From Treponema sp. (GTDB lineage: Bacteria > Spirochaetota > Spirochaetia > Treponematales > Treponemataceae): 64,000 nucleotides of DNA. Shown piece after piece: positions 35,856-44,702 of this stretch. Positions within the stretch are counted from its first letter, which is position 1, and every line of letters starts with the position of its first letter. The translations under genes and the position numbers were made by a program. The notes below the pieces were generated by a model. That model did not search any database, was not told the DNA's origin, and saw only the letters and a program-made list of their open reading frames with translations. The DNA lies in the NCBI GenBank assembly GCA_016281495.1, contig JAEEIU010000027.1, positions 119,562 through 183,561 on the forward strand. The letters are read 5' to 3'.

Positions 35856-37091
35856 TTACTTTAATCCCCATGCCCAGTAATATGAGCTTAAATATGGATC
35901 AGGCTTTACAGGCTCTGGGGTTTCCCATATTTCATAAATAAGTCCGTCATCATGAATCTGTCCTATCCTAACAGGCTTATACAGATGCTGATTGGTTCCG
36001 TCAATAGTAACAAGTCCAAGGGGACTGTCATAGCTCATTCCCTTTGCGGCAATGCGGACATCTTCAACATCAAAGGAACCGGCCTTCTCACATGCCTGTG
36101 TCCATAGATGAACGGCAGTATGTGCGGATGCAATTGGGTCTCCTGAGACGCTGTCATTTCCGAACATCTTTTTTAAGCCTTCAACAAATTCAGAATTCTT
36201 ATTGTTCTCTATGGTTTGATAATAGTTCCAGGCAGTAAGATGACCTGCCAGAACTTCAGGACCTATTTCAGTTACTTCCTGCTCGGAAATTGAAAAACTC
36301 ATTACAGGAATGTCTTCTGCAGTGACCCCCATTTCCTTGAGCTGATGGAAGAATGCCAGGTTGGAATCTCCATTCAATGTATTCAATACGACGTCAGGTT
36401 TGGCTTTCTTTATCTGGTCTATTATTTCGGTGAAATCGGTATGTCCCATGGGAACAAATACTTCCCCCACAGTCTCAAGTTCATAGGGTACCAGCTGGGC
36501 ATCTATAATCTTTTTTGCGGTTCGCGGGAAAATATAATCGCTTCCTATAAAAAACAGTCTTTTTCCGATGTTTTCCAGACAATATTCAACAGCCGGAACT
36601 ATCTGCTGGTTTGGAGACGCACCAATGTACATGATGTTTGGACTTGCCTCCATGCCTTCATACTGCAAAGGATACCACAAAAGGCCATATTGTTTTTCAA
36701 GAATCGGTTTGACTGCAATGCGTGAAGCAGATGTCCAGCAGCCGAATACTGTGGCAACCTTATCCTCATTTAAAAGCTTTTGCATCTTTGCGGCAAACAC
36801 CTGCGGGGAGCTTTCTCCGTCTTCCACTATATATTCAATTTTTCTTCCCAGAACACCGCCGCGTTCATTAGTCTCCTCTATTGCAAGTATTTCTGCTTCC
36901 ATCAGGGGAATCTCGCTTATGGCCATGGTTCCAGTCAATGAATGAAGCAATCCTACTCTTACTGTTTCTTCATGATGTATTTTTTTACAAGAAGGGAAAA
37001 CAAATGTGCTCAAAACAAGCGTAACAATACAGGCAAAAACCATCTTGTTCAGTTTTCTGTTTGTATATAATGTATCGTGTATATTTTTCAT
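35856..37091 (-). CDS. UrtA/AmiC-like substrate-binding lipoprotein
   Basis: About 411 residues with a long n-region, hydrophobic stretch and lipobox FPSC. The body is a type I periplasmic binding protein of the urea/short-amide branch: RVGLLHSLTGTMAISE, VFGCWTSASRIAVKPILE, LLWYPLQYEGMEASPNIMYI, GASPNQQ. No permease or ATPase genes are beside it. Start chosen at ATG 37091 (GGAG six bases upstream); 37103 or 37109 are possible. It follows the beta-propeller cyclase gene with nearly no gap, so a receptor partner role is as likely as transport. Confidence 0.85.
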   Translation of the reverse strand: MKNIHDTLYTNRKLNKMVFACIVTLVLSTFVFPSCKKIHHEETVRVGLLHSLTGTMAISEIPLMEAEILAIEETNERGGVLGRKIEYIVEDGESSPQVFAAKMQKLLNEDKVATVFGCWTSASRIAVKPILEKQYGLLWYPLQYEGMEASPNIMYIGASPNQQIVPAVEYCLENIGKRLFFIGSDYIFPRTAKKIIDAQLVPYELETVGEVFVPMGHTDFTEIIDQIKKAKPDVVLNTLNGDSNLAFFHQLKEMGVTAEDIPVMSFSISEQEVTEIGPEVLAGHLTAWNYYQTIENNKNSEFVEGLKKMFGNDSVSGDPIASAHTAVHLWTQACEKAGSFDVEDVRIAAKGMSYDSPLGLVTIDGTNQHLYKPVRIGQIHDDGLIYEIWETPEPVKPDPYLSSYYWAWGLK

Positions 37092-37112
37092 TTTAAGCTC
37101 CATTTCCATCCC

Positions 37113-40100
37113 TTAATCTTCAATCTCATAAGTAACCATATGGCCCTTGCCCTTGACGTCACATTCAATTCCCTTAGAGAATTTTACGTCACTGCCCTTA
37201 AGATGCTCGTAGACAGACTGCGAAACCCTTATCTTTCCGGGATTGGCATTGCTTTCCATACGGCTGGCAACGTTTACTGTGTTGCCCCACACGTCATACT
37301 GGAATTTTGTCTTACCGATAACTCCTGCATTTACAGGACCACAGTTTAATCCAATGCGCATATTGAACGGAATATTTGCCGTCTCGTTGTATTCCTTAAG
37401 GTCCTGGAACATTCCCCTGGCAAATTCAACCATGATTCTGGCATGGTCTGGATTTGGTGTTGGAAGTCCGCAAGCCGCCATGTATGCATCTCCGATTGTC
37501 TTGATTTTTTCTACACCCATCCTCTTTGCCCTTTCATCAAAACGGCTGAAAAGATTGTTAAGTGAGAAAACAATTTCCTCGGCAGTATGACCGCTGGAAG
37601 TTTTTGTAAAGCTTACGATGTCGGAGAACAGGAGCGTTACATCCTCAAAGTTTTCACCAAGTGAATGAACATTATCCTTAAGTTCCTTGGCGATTTTTTC
37701 GGGAAGAATTGCACGGAGGAGCTGATCTGACTTTTCTTTCTCGTGAGCAAGTTCCGCAGTACGCTTTGTTACCATTTTCTCCAGTCTTAAGTTTTCCCTT
37801 GCCATTGCACGCTGCTTCATATAGAAGAACAAAAGAACAGCGCTTACAAACAGAACTGCAATAGCTATCCAGAATGCCGGAACCTGATAGATATATGGCT
37901 TTTGGACAAAGAGTGAGCTTTCGGATTCCTCGGACATCACGCCCTCTCCGTTTATGGCATATACTGTAAAGATATGTTTTCCCGGCTTTAAGTTTGTATA
38001 TGAGACATTACGAACGGTAGACGGTTCAGAAAACTCATCCTCAAAATTACTGAGCCTGTGTATGAACTGAATGCGTTCCGGTGCGACAAAACTTAAACCT
38101 GTATATTTAATCTCAAGGCGCTTTGTTCCCGGCGGAAGAATTATATCCTGATTCGGATTCTTATATTCCTTGTTGTCTACCTTTATGCTTTCGATACATA
38201 CAAGAGGCATTGCCGTTTCCTGTGTCTGCTTGAGGGAATCGTAAACTGCAATTCCGTCCACCATCGTAAACCATATCCGTCCCTGATTGTCACACATGCT
38301 CACTGCGGTTGAAGTAGGTCCGTCAGAATCAAGACCGTCATTCTGGCTGTAATATTTTACATTAAGGTGTTTTGTCTTCCCGTTGATGTAATCGGTCATC
38401 TCGGAGAAAGGAATTGAGGCAACACCATAATTAGTGATGAGCCACATGTTATCCTCATTGTCTGGAATCAACTGGAACACGGAATCAGAGTTTATGCCTG
38501 TTTCTGAGTCAATCTTAAAGGTTATATCCGGAACACCTGTCGTGCTGTCATAGGAAGGAATGCATGTAATTCCAGAGCCGGTGGAAATCCAGTAAGAATG
38601 ATCCTTGTCCTGCATTATCTTGAATACGATATTGCCGGCAAGTCCGTTTTCAGAATCAATGTGGGCGATGATTTTCTCATCCTTGAACATATAGATTCCG
38701 CCACCGTCCGTTCCGACCCACACTACGTCATTTGAATCCTTGTAGATGCACATCACGTATTCATTTTCAAGGCCTTCCGGATGTCTGAATGAACGGATGC
38801 TGCCATCACTGTGAATTATGCTCAAACCGGTTGTAGTACCGACATAAAGTTCACCTGGCTTTGTCTCTATGGCAACGCGAACCTTGTTTCCGCTTAATCC
38901 CTCGCTTATTGTCCAGCTTTGTATTCCATCCTTACTGTAGCGGAGCTGTCCCGGTTCAGTATAGCAGCTTACAAGAACATCACCATTAAGGGCAATTCCA
39001 ACATGGCGGATACGAATTCCCTCCGTCATTTTGGTAAGTTCATTTTCAACTTTATAATCATCCTCGTCATAACAAAGAAGGCCTTCGTCTGTTCCTATCC
39101 ACATCCGGTTCTCAAAGTCCTGGGCAATGGCATTTACAGAAGTCTTTAGTTTTGTCATGCGGAATTTACCGTGCGTAAGCTTTCCGACTCCGTTCCTGTC
39201 CGTTGCAATCCAAATGTTGCCTTCCCGGTCAGAGATTATCTTATTTATTTTTTGAATTGACTCTGAATCGCTGTACTCATAGAATTTGCCATTGTTATAG
39301 ACAACCATGCCTTTTTCGCAGCCGAACCAGATTGTTCCATCCCTTGTAACATGAGATGACCAGCATGGAACAGAATCAAGCATTGTATCGGTTTTTATGC
39401 TGAACACCCTGTTGCCCGATATCTTTACAAGTCCCTGCTCGCTGAGTCCGACCCAGAAATCACCATAGTAATCCTGACAAATTGATGAAGCAAAATAAAT
39501 GCCGAACTGCTCCATCTCCGGTCTTTTCCTGAACAAACCGTCGCTAAAGAGAAAAAGCCCCTTTTCATTGCTTGTTATAAGCCATATTCTTCCCGCTGAA
39601 TCACAGAACAGGGATACGGCAATGACACCCTTTGGGACTGCCCCAGGCTCAAAATGTGCAGAGATAAGCCTTCCTTCAGGAGTAATGTAGCATACACCCG
39701 AGGCTGTTCCTATCCATATGTTTCCGACCTTATCTTCTACCAGGGCACGGATTGAATTATTTGGGAGGCCGTTATGCGTGGTATAAGCTTTATTGATACC
39801 GTCGGCACCAATCTTCTGAAGTCCCTCATCGTTGGATCCCAGCCATAGATTCTTGTGGGAATCTTCGAGTATGACACGTACGGAAGAAAATTCAAGGTCA
39901 TTGCTGGCATCTTTTCTTAATGTAGTAAATTCAACACCGTCAAAGCGGACCAAACCGGCATAAGTTCCAATGTTGATGTAACCATCTGTAGTCTGGATTA
40001 TGTCCGTAGCTGTAGTACCCTTAAGACCGTCAAAACTGTTCCACATCTGCCTGACATAATTATCAAAGTAGCCAGATTGAGAATATGCAAACATCACGTG

Positions 40101-40148
40101 AAAAAAGACAAATATCGAAACAAATAAGGTTTTTCTTGATGATTTCAT
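37113..40148 (-). CDS. Membrane beta-propeller sensor with class III adenylate cyclase domain
   Basis: 1011 residues. Signal peptide (MKSSRKTLFVSIFVFFHVMF), then ~700 residues of Reg_prop-type propeller repeats (recurrent LWLGSNDEGL, IWIGTASGV, VWVGTDGGGIYMF), a Y_Y_Y-type Ig-like domain (~690-760), one membrane helix (AFWIAIAVLFVSAVLLFFYM), a short coiled coil and a cyclase domain: LLFSDIVSFTKTS, EKIKTIGDAYMAACG, YDVWGNTVNVASRME. The Lys and Asp suit ATP. Propeller sensors normally sit on hybrid histidine kinases, so the cyclase output is noteworthy. Leaderless start predicted; co-transcribed with the UrtA-like gene. Confidence 0.88.
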   Translation of the reverse strand: MKSSRKTLFVSIFVFFHVMFAYSQSGYFDNYVRQMWNSFDGLKGTTATDIIQTTDGYINIGTYAGLVRFDGVEFTTLRKDASNDLEFSSVRVILEDSHKNLWLGSNDEGLQKIGADGINKAYTTHNGLPNNSIRALVEDKVGNIWIGTASGVCYITPEGRLISAHFEPGAVPKGVIAVSLFCDSAGRIWLITSNEKGLFLFSDGLFRKRPEMEQFGIYFASSICQDYYGDFWVGLSEQGLVKISGNRVFSIKTDTMLDSVPCWSSHVTRDGTIWFGCEKGMVVYNNGKFYEYSDSESIQKINKIISDREGNIWIATDRNGVGKLTHGKFRMTKLKTSVNAIAQDFENRMWIGTDEGLLCYDEDDYKVENELTKMTEGIRIRHVGIALNGDVLVSCYTEPGQLRYSKDGIQSWTISEGLSGNKVRVAIETKPGELYVGTTTGLSIIHSDGSIRSFRHPEGLENEYVMCIYKDSNDVVWVGTDGGGIYMFKDEKIIAHIDSENGLAGNIVFKIMQDKDHSYWISTGSGITCIPSYDSTTGVPDITFKIDSETGINSDSVFQLIPDNEDNMWLITNYGVASIPFSEMTDYINGKTKHLNVKYYSQNDGLDSDGPTSTAVSMCDNQGRIWFTMVDGIAVYDSLKQTQETAMPLVCIESIKVDNKEYKNPNQDIILPPGTKRLEIKYTGLSFVAPERIQFIHRLSNFEDEFSEPSTVRNVSYTNLKPGKHIFTVYAINGEGVMSEESESSLFVQKPYIYQVPAFWIAIAVLFVSAVLLFFYMKQRAMARENLRLEKMVTKRTAELAHEKEKSDQLLRAILPEKIAKELKDNVHSLGENFEDVTLLFSDIVSFTKTSSGHTAEEIVFSLNNLFSRFDERAKRMGVEKIKTIGDAYMAACGLPTPNPDHARIMVEFARGMFQDLKEYNETANIPFNMRIGLNCGPVNAGVIGKTKFQYDVWGNTVNVASRMESNANPGKIRVSQSVYEHLKGSDVKFSKGIECDVKGKGHMVTYEIED

Positions 40149-40155
40149 GCATAGT

Positions 40156-40184
40156 ATTATACTGCACTTTTGGAAATTTATCAA
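40156..40184 (-). promoter_or_regulatory. Promoter of the propeller-cyclase gene, leaderless arrangement
   Basis: Minus-strand TTGATA (40184-40179), 17 bp, TATAAT (40161-40156), then seven bases to the ATG at 40148, with no Shine-Dalgarno sequence. Confidence 0.72.
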
Positions 40185-40241
40185 TTTTTTTTAAGAGGAT
40201 ATGGTCATGGAGAAAGGACAAAAAAGCCTAAAATCTGGGAT

Positions 40242-40496
40242 TTACCGGTCTTTTTCCCTTGCCTCACTGACACGGATGCGACGTCCGTCAACTTCCCTTC
40301 CATTTAATACTGAAACAGCCTTTTGAGCGCATGCATCGTCCTCAAATTCAACAAAACCGAAGCCCTTTGAGGTGCCAGTCTGCCTGTCAACAATCACTGT
40401 AGCCGAGACAAGAGTCCCATATTCCGAAAAAACCCTTTCAAGCCCCTCTTTATCAGTTGAATAGCTCAAGTTTCCAACATACAATTTAGTCGCCAT
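40242..40496 (-). CDS. RRM-type RNA-binding protein
   Basis: 84 residues, one RNA-recognition motif: RNP2 is KLYVGNLSYS and RNP1 is KGFGFVEF, with the fold closing at RRIRVSEA. These small single-RRM proteins occur in spirochaetes, cyanobacteria and Bacteroidetes and are often cold- or stress-related, though none of that is shown here. MATKLYVGN is the start (GGAG upstream); the longer reading frame to 40571 runs through the promoter region and the heptamer repeat. Single-gene unit divergent from metF. Confidence 0.9.
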   Translation of the reverse strand: MATKLYVGNLSYSTDKEGLERVFSEYGTLVSATVIVDRQTGTSKGFGFVEFEDDACAQKAVSVLNGREVDGRRIRVSEAREKDR

Positions 40497-40562
40497 AATA
40501 CCGCTCCTGCCATATTTTTCTATTATATTATAGAAACATCCTACTTTATTCAAGAGAATATG

Positions 40563-40604
40563 ATAATTCATAATTCACAATTTACAATTCTTAATTCTTA
40601 ATTA
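40563..40604. repeat. Six-copy AT-rich heptamer tandem repeat
   Basis: Six consecutive 7-bp units: ATAATTC, ATAATTC, ACAATTT, ACAATTC, TTAATTC, TTAATTA. It lies in the space between the RRM gene and metF, directly before a nine-C tract. Function unknown; it could expand or contract by slippage. Confidence 0.7.
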
Positions 40605-40607
40605 TCT

Positions 40608-40645
40608 CCCCCCCCCTTTACAAAAACGGCCTTTCAATCTATTAT
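40608..40645 (+). promoter_or_regulatory. metF promoter abutted by a poly-C tract
   Basis: Nine C residues (40608-40616) touch the -35 box TTTACA (40617-40622); 17 bp later is TATTAT (40640-40645). The predicted leader is about 30 nt with AAGGA before the ATG at 40682, so there is no room for a riboswitch. The tract length could tune the promoter. Confidence 0.6.
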
Positions 40646-40681
40646 TAATCTGTTTTTATATAGAGAATCAAGGATACCACA

Positions 40682-41557
40682 ATGACGATAAAGAACATTT
40701 TAAGCGAAAAAAAAGTCAGCCTTTCATTTGAAATTTTCCCCCCGAAAAAGCAGGACGGTTTTGAAACTGTAGCAAATGCGGCTTCTGAATTGAGCAAGCT
40801 GACACCAGATTTCATGTCCATCACTTATGGAGCAGGCGGAAACGGTGGCCACAGTACGGTTGACATAGCAAAGGTCGTCATGAATTCAAAGGTTCCGGCC
40901 CTTGCCCACCTTACATGCGTCGGTAATACGATGGATTCAATCCAAAACGTGATAAAAGAAATGAAGTCTGCCGGAATAGAAAACGTACTTGCACTTCGCG
41001 GTGACATTCCAAACGGAGTTGAAGTTTCCATGGACGAAAGGCTCTATCATGCAAGCAATCTGATTCCCTTACTCAAGGAAGCCGGTTTTTGCGTGGGAGG
41101 GGCATGTTATCCCGAGGGACACCCGGAATCCCACAACCGTCAGGACGATCTTGAAAACATGAGGTACAAGGTTGATGCCGGAGCAGACTTCCTTACAACC
41201 CAGATGTTCTTTGACAACGACATGCTCTACAGCTACCTATACCGCCTCCAGTCAATTGGAATCCATATTCCGGTACTTGCTGGAATCATGCCGATAACCA
41301 CAGCCTCACAGGTAAACCGCATGGTAAAGCTTTCTGGAGCATACATTCCGTCAAAACTGCTTTCACTGTGCGACAAGTTTTCGGACAAGCCGGAAGCGAT
41401 GTATCAGGCGGGAATCAACTATGCCGTAAGCCAGATTGTTGACCTTATCTCCAACGGCGTAAGGGGAATCCACATCTATACGATGAACAGGCCGCAGGTT
41501 GCCCGCGACATCCTTAGGAATGCAGGCGACATCATAAAGGCAGTAAACGGAAAATGA
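40682..41557 (+). CDS. metF: Methylenetetrahydrofolate reductase
   Basis: 291 residues, the bacterial MetF length. It reduces methylene-THF to methyl-THF for methionine synthesis, using FAD. Recognised blocks: SLSFEIFPPKK (catalytic Glu in FEIFPPK), FMSITYGAGG, ALAHLTCVG, VLALRGDIP, ADFLTTQMFFD and AGIMPITTASQ. Start MTIKNILSEKKV with AAGGA upstream. Single gene; possibly regulated through the poly-C/heptamer promoter. Confidence 0.95.
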   Translation: MTIKNILSEKKVSLSFEIFPPKKQDGFETVANAASELSKLTPDFMSITYGAGGNGGHSTVDIAKVVMNSKVPALAHLTCVGNTMDSIQNVIKEMKSAGIENVLALRGDIPNGVEVSMDERLYHASNLIPLLKEAGFCVGGACYPEGHPESHNRQDDLENMRYKVDAGADFLTTQMFFDNDMLYSYLYRLQSIGIHIPVLAGIMPITTASQVNRMVKLSGAYIPSKLLSLCDKFSDKPEAMYQAGINYAVSQIVDLISNGVRGIHIYTMNRPQVARDILRNAGDIIKAVNGK

Positions 41558-41622
41558 AACCTTTTTACCGTCAGATTATTTTATAATTAACGGTCGAGAG
41601 ATTTTTTACAGGGGAATTGAAC

Positions 41623-42444
41623 ATGAAACTTAAGAAAAAGATGCTTTTATTATTGTCCATATTTTTTATTTCTGCTGCAGGAGCTTTTGCAGATGTAAAC
41701 CTTTCCACAAAGACAAAGGATATGCTTGAAGACCTTATGACCCTTAAAATCAAGCTTAAGGCCGAGGAGAACGCCAGGACATCCCTTTCAATTTTGGACA
41801 ACTGGATTGCCAGTACAAAAAAAGATTTTGATTCCCTTACAGAAACAGAGCAGATGGTAGTAACGAACATGATTGACTGTGAGCTCTATACCTACCAGAT
41901 CCGCCTGCCTGACACAAAAAAATCTCTGGACAAGCTGCTTTCGGCCCAATGCAAGCTGAACAAAAAATACATAGAGGCCCACAAGAACGAAAAACTTGAT
42001 ACATGGCTCCTTCTTTCTGCCGGTGCCGTAACATCCTGCTACATGGCGCTTGAACCCCTTAAAACCGCATTTACCTACGGCTACTGGGTACGAGACCTTT
42101 TTGCAGAGGTTGTTGAACGCGACCCTGGATTTTCACATGCACAGCTGAACCTTGCACAATGGTACTACTACTGTCCGGGCATCCTTGGAGGAAGCAAGAA
42201 AAAGGCCAAGGAACTGTTTAAAAAGTCATTTGAGGTGGCAAAGACTGACCACGACCGTTTTGAATCCGCCGTCCTTATGTCACAGCTGGCATTCGACGAA
42301 AAAGACAACGCAAACTACGACAAATACATAGCCATAGCAGAAGCCATCTCTCCCAACAACTTTTATCTGCATGACATACTGAACATCAACAAAACGAAAA
42401 AAGAATCCGTATTCAAATACCACGGACACAAGGCGGATGAATGA
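41623..42444 (+). CDS. Exported TPR-like helical protein
   Basis: 273 residues. Signal peptide MKLKKKMLLLLSIFFISAAG ends at AFAD. The mature protein is helical with TPR-like repeats; YYCPGILGGSKKKAKELFKK followed by SFEVAKTDHDRFESAVLMSQ recalls the helical T-component proteins of treponemal TRAP transporters (TatT type), but no TRAP genes are nearby, so this is a weak link. ATG 41623 (GGGGA upstream) is preferred to an in-frame TTG at 41617. Overlaps the next gene by four bases (ATGA). Confidence 0.75.
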   Translation: MKLKKKMLLLLSIFFISAAGAFADVNLSTKTKDMLEDLMTLKIKLKAEENARTSLSILDNWIASTKKDFDSLTETEQMVVTNMIDCELYTYQIRLPDTKKSLDKLLSAQCKLNKKYIEAHKNEKLDTWLLLSAGAVTSCYMALEPLKTAFTYGYWVRDLFAEVVERDPGFSHAQLNLAQWYYYCPGILGGSKKKAKELFKKSFEVAKTDHDRFESAVLMSQLAFDEKDNANYDKYIAIAEAISPNNFYLHDILNINKTKKESVFKYHGHKADE

Positions 42445-42875
42445 GGTGTGAGGAGTTTTACAAAGAATTTTTAAGCCTCTACGACACAGATTATATTGAA
42501 AAAAATTTGACAACACAATGTTCCCGTTCTACTCGTGAAAGTTTTATTGTAATTAACGACAACAGGAAAAAAGTTTCAATTGCCATATTCTTTGAAGAAT
42601 CTCATAAAGATGACGAAAGAATTTATGCAGAATTTAAAAAGGTTGGCCGTATGCTGGCATGGAATTTGAAAACAAGCGAAGAAAAAGTTGATAAAGAAAA
42701 AATCACCACTATCCTAATGATGATATTAAAAGGCAAACACTACAGCAGGGCCGCAAAGAAATTTTTTTCCCAAAACATGGAGCCACTATTTGTCGGCAGC
42801 AATTTTGAAAAGATGTTCCCACAGGTTTCGAAGATGCCCATTTTTCATGGATGTAACAAAGGACGGCAAGAATGA
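42441..42875 (+). CDS. Hypothetical protein at the edge of an AT-rich island
   Basis: 144 residues, no signal peptide, charged and mixed alpha/beta (FIVINDNRKKVSIAIFFEES). No family recognised. ATGA overlaps at both ends link it to the TPR-like gene before and the secreted protein after, so it is likely translated by coupling. Codon use becomes AT-richer from here to ~46810. Confidence 0.6.
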   Translation: MRCEEFYKEFLSLYDTDYIEKNLTTQCSRSTRESFIVINDNRKKVSIAIFFEESHKDDERIYAEFKKVGRMLAWNLKTSEEKVDKEKITTILMMILKGKHYSRAAKKFFSQNMEPLFVGSNFEKMFPQVSKMPIFHGCNKGRQE

Positions 42876-43351
42876 AAAGAATGTTTTTATTGTTGATATT
42901 ATTAAAAGTTGCATTTGTTTATGCTGAAGATCCAAGGGATAGTGGACATGACTATTTGGGGACGTGGGTTATTACAGAAACTTTTCAACTGAATCCTTTT
43001 TGGATAGAGGACATATTTGATTCCAGAGAAGCAAGCTTATTGGAAGGCGAAATAATTGCATATAGAAAAAATGAATTTGTTTATCAGGGTAAAGTTTATC
43101 CGATATTTCAAGTTAATTCAGAATATTATACTTCTTCCTCATTAAGAGAAGCAACAGATGGAAGCGTTACGCATGGATATGGTTTTGAAGATTTACATTT
43201 GTCCAGAGATGTAAAAGAAATACGAGGCATCATTTTTCAAGCAGGTAGATCCGCTGATTTTGGACGCTGTCTTTTTGTTATAGATAACAACACAATACTT
43301 ATAGATTGGAGAGGATGGATTTTTAAGGCTGTAAAAAAGCAGGAGCAGTAA
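42872..43351 (+). CDS. Small secreted hypothetical protein
   Basis: 159 residues with signal peptide MKRMFLLLILLKVAFVYAED. The mature part looks like a small beta-barrel: YLGTWVITETF near the start and NTILIDWRGWIFKAVKK at the end, a pattern shared with the protein at 44182. Function unknown. A shortened copy of this gene lies at 44043-44105. ATGA overlap with the preceding gene. Confidence 0.65.
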   Translation: MKRMFLLLILLKVAFVYAEDPRDSGHDYLGTWVITETFQLNPFWIEDIFDSREASLLEGEIIAYRKNEFVYQGKVYPIFQVNSEYYTSSSLREATDGSVTHGYGFEDLHLSRDVKEIRGIIFQAGRSADFGRCLFVIDNNTILIDWRGWIFKAVKKQEQ

Positions 43352-43355
43352 GCAG

Positions 43356-43937
43356 ATGTTCAAACGAAGACTGATTTTCATTTTAACAATTTTTTCAATA
43401 CTTTTTTTGGGTATACAAATTATAGTAGGACAAACAAGAAAAACCACGACAGAATTATTAACACTTCCAATAGGGAGTTTAATAACGGATGTTGTTAAGA
43501 CTTTTGGGAATCCTGACAAGTCAGACGATTATGGATCAAATTATAGATATCTTACATATGAAATAGATAAAACAAAATCATACGTTTTATCATTTTCTCC
43601 AAAAGGGAAACTTTTTCAATTTACAATAATACAGGGGAACGAAAGAGAAATTTTATTTTTTGACGAACAATACAAACCTTCTGATAACGATACAAGAGAT
43701 AAAAAATTATTTTATGCACCATTTAATCAAAATCTTTCTGAAGTCTTTAAAACATTTGGAAAGCCCGATATCATTAACAAAGATGATAATTATATTATCA
43801 CATATAAACTTTCCGATCAAAACTCGTTAAATCTTTTTTTTACTGGTAATGAAAAATTATGGAAAGTTCAATATAATGCAAATGGAGAAGAAACTATCAG
43901 TCGTTTTGATAAAAGAATTTTTGAAGGAACATTATAA
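43356..43937 (+). CDS. Secreted hypothetical protein with two SmpA-like repeats
   Basis: 193 residues. N-terminal hydrophobic segment (RLIFILTIFSILFLGIQIIV) may be a signal peptide or anchor. Two repeats with the pattern IGSLITDVVKTFGNPDKSDD and NQNLSEVFKTFGKPDIINKD resemble the start of SmpA/BamE-like folds; a similar block (IEVLGKPDG) is in the SH3 protein at 54694. Four bases after the preceding gene. Function unknown. Confidence 0.6.
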   Translation: MFKRRLIFILTIFSILFLGIQIIVGQTRKTTTELLTLPIGSLITDVVKTFGNPDKSDDYGSNYRYLTYEIDKTKSYVLSFSPKGKLFQFTIIQGNEREILFFDEQYKPSDNDTRDKKLFYAPFNQNLSEVFKTFGKPDIINKDDNYIITYKLSDQNSLNLFFTGNEKLWKVQYNANGEETISRFDKRIFEGTL

Positions 43938-44042
43938 ATTCTTTTTAGCCCTTCACCATCCATTCTTGCTTAACGATAACGTTACAACACACAAAAAAAA
44001 ACATGCATTAAAAAAAACAACCCTTTTCTTGACCCTCTCATG

Positions 44043-44105
44043 GAAAGGATGGCAGGAATGAAAAGAGTGTTTTAATATAGATAATAATACAATACTCATC
44101 TATTG
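44043..44105 (+). pseudogene. Collapsed relic of a 42872-like gene
   Basis: AAAGGATGGCAGGAATGAAA (from 44044) matches the ribosome-binding site and start of the gene at 42872, but after ~30 bases the sequence jumps to its 3' part: TATAGATAATAATACAATAC matches TATAGATAACAACACAATAC near 43280. So an internal deletion of ~390 bp removed the middle. Its right edge abuts the IS fragment. The 100 bases before it (43938-44042) hold nothing recognisable. Confidence 0.6.
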
Positions 44106-44149
44106 TCATTATACTGTAGAAAACAAATTTATAAAATGGTATTATGTTT
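44106..44149 (-). mobile_element. Relic of an IS3-type element end
   Basis: The reverse complement of this 44-bp stretch matches 63887-63930, within the left end of the IS element at the window edge, with about three or four differences (shared blocks ATAATACCATTTTATAAATT and GTTTTCTACAGTATAATGAC). No transposase remains. The element probably inserted in the neighbouring 42872-like gene and was later lost with its surroundings. Confidence 0.65.
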
Positions 44150-44181
44150 AAGGTAAAAGTTTATAAAAAAAGGAGATTATA

Positions 44182-44643
44182 GTGAAGATTTTTCGTGGTA
44201 AGTTTTTATCAATATTTATAGTTATTTTTAGTTCTAATTTTCTTTATTGTGAAGATCTCAGTATCGAAAAGTTTTATGGCGAGTATGAATACAGTTATTT
44301 TGTTGCGTCACATAGTTTTAACAAAGATAGAATTAATTTTTTAGTTGAAAAAGGATTTGACAAATTGATTCTTTCGCAGGAAGAATTTACTACTGGGATA
44401 TGCAAACATGACAGACCATCTTTCAGGTTAGTTTTACCAAATCAAGATGCGGTTGTCAATCTGAATAATAGATCGAAGAATAATAGATCATATACATGTT
44501 CTTATTTTATAGATTTATTAACAGAAAACAGGAAATATAAGGATGTAATTGTCATTAATGATTTTTATGTTGTTGAAATAATAGATGATGATACGCTTGC
44601 ATTTCATAGAGAAGGCGGATGGTTTGTCTATAAGAGAAAATAG
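44182..44643 (+). CDS. Small secreted hypothetical protein
   Basis: 153 residues from a GTG start with AGGAG upstream (AAAGGAGATTATAGTG). Signal peptide (FLSIFIVIFSSNFLYC) then ED. The mature part starts EKFYGEYEYSYF and ends DDTLAFHREGGWFVYKRK, echoing the secreted protein at 42872, so the two are probably distant paralogues with a lipocalin-like small barrel. Strongly AT-rich. Confidence 0.6.
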   Translation: MKIFRGKFLSIFIVIFSSNFLYCEDLSIEKFYGEYEYSYFVASHSFNKDRINFLVEKGFDKLILSQEEFTTGICKHDRPSFRLVLPNQDAVVNLNNRSKNNRSYTCSYFIDLLTENRKYKDVIVINDFYVVEIIDDDTLAFHREGGWFVYKRK

Positions 44644-44702
44644 TTCTTTCATGCAATATTTACAAACAGTAATGTTTAAATACCTTTTATGGAGGAGATA
44701 TG

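Noticed and set aside
40646..40681. SAM or cobalamin riboswitch for metF
   Set aside because: Predicted leader is only about 30 nt and contains just the ribosome-binding site.
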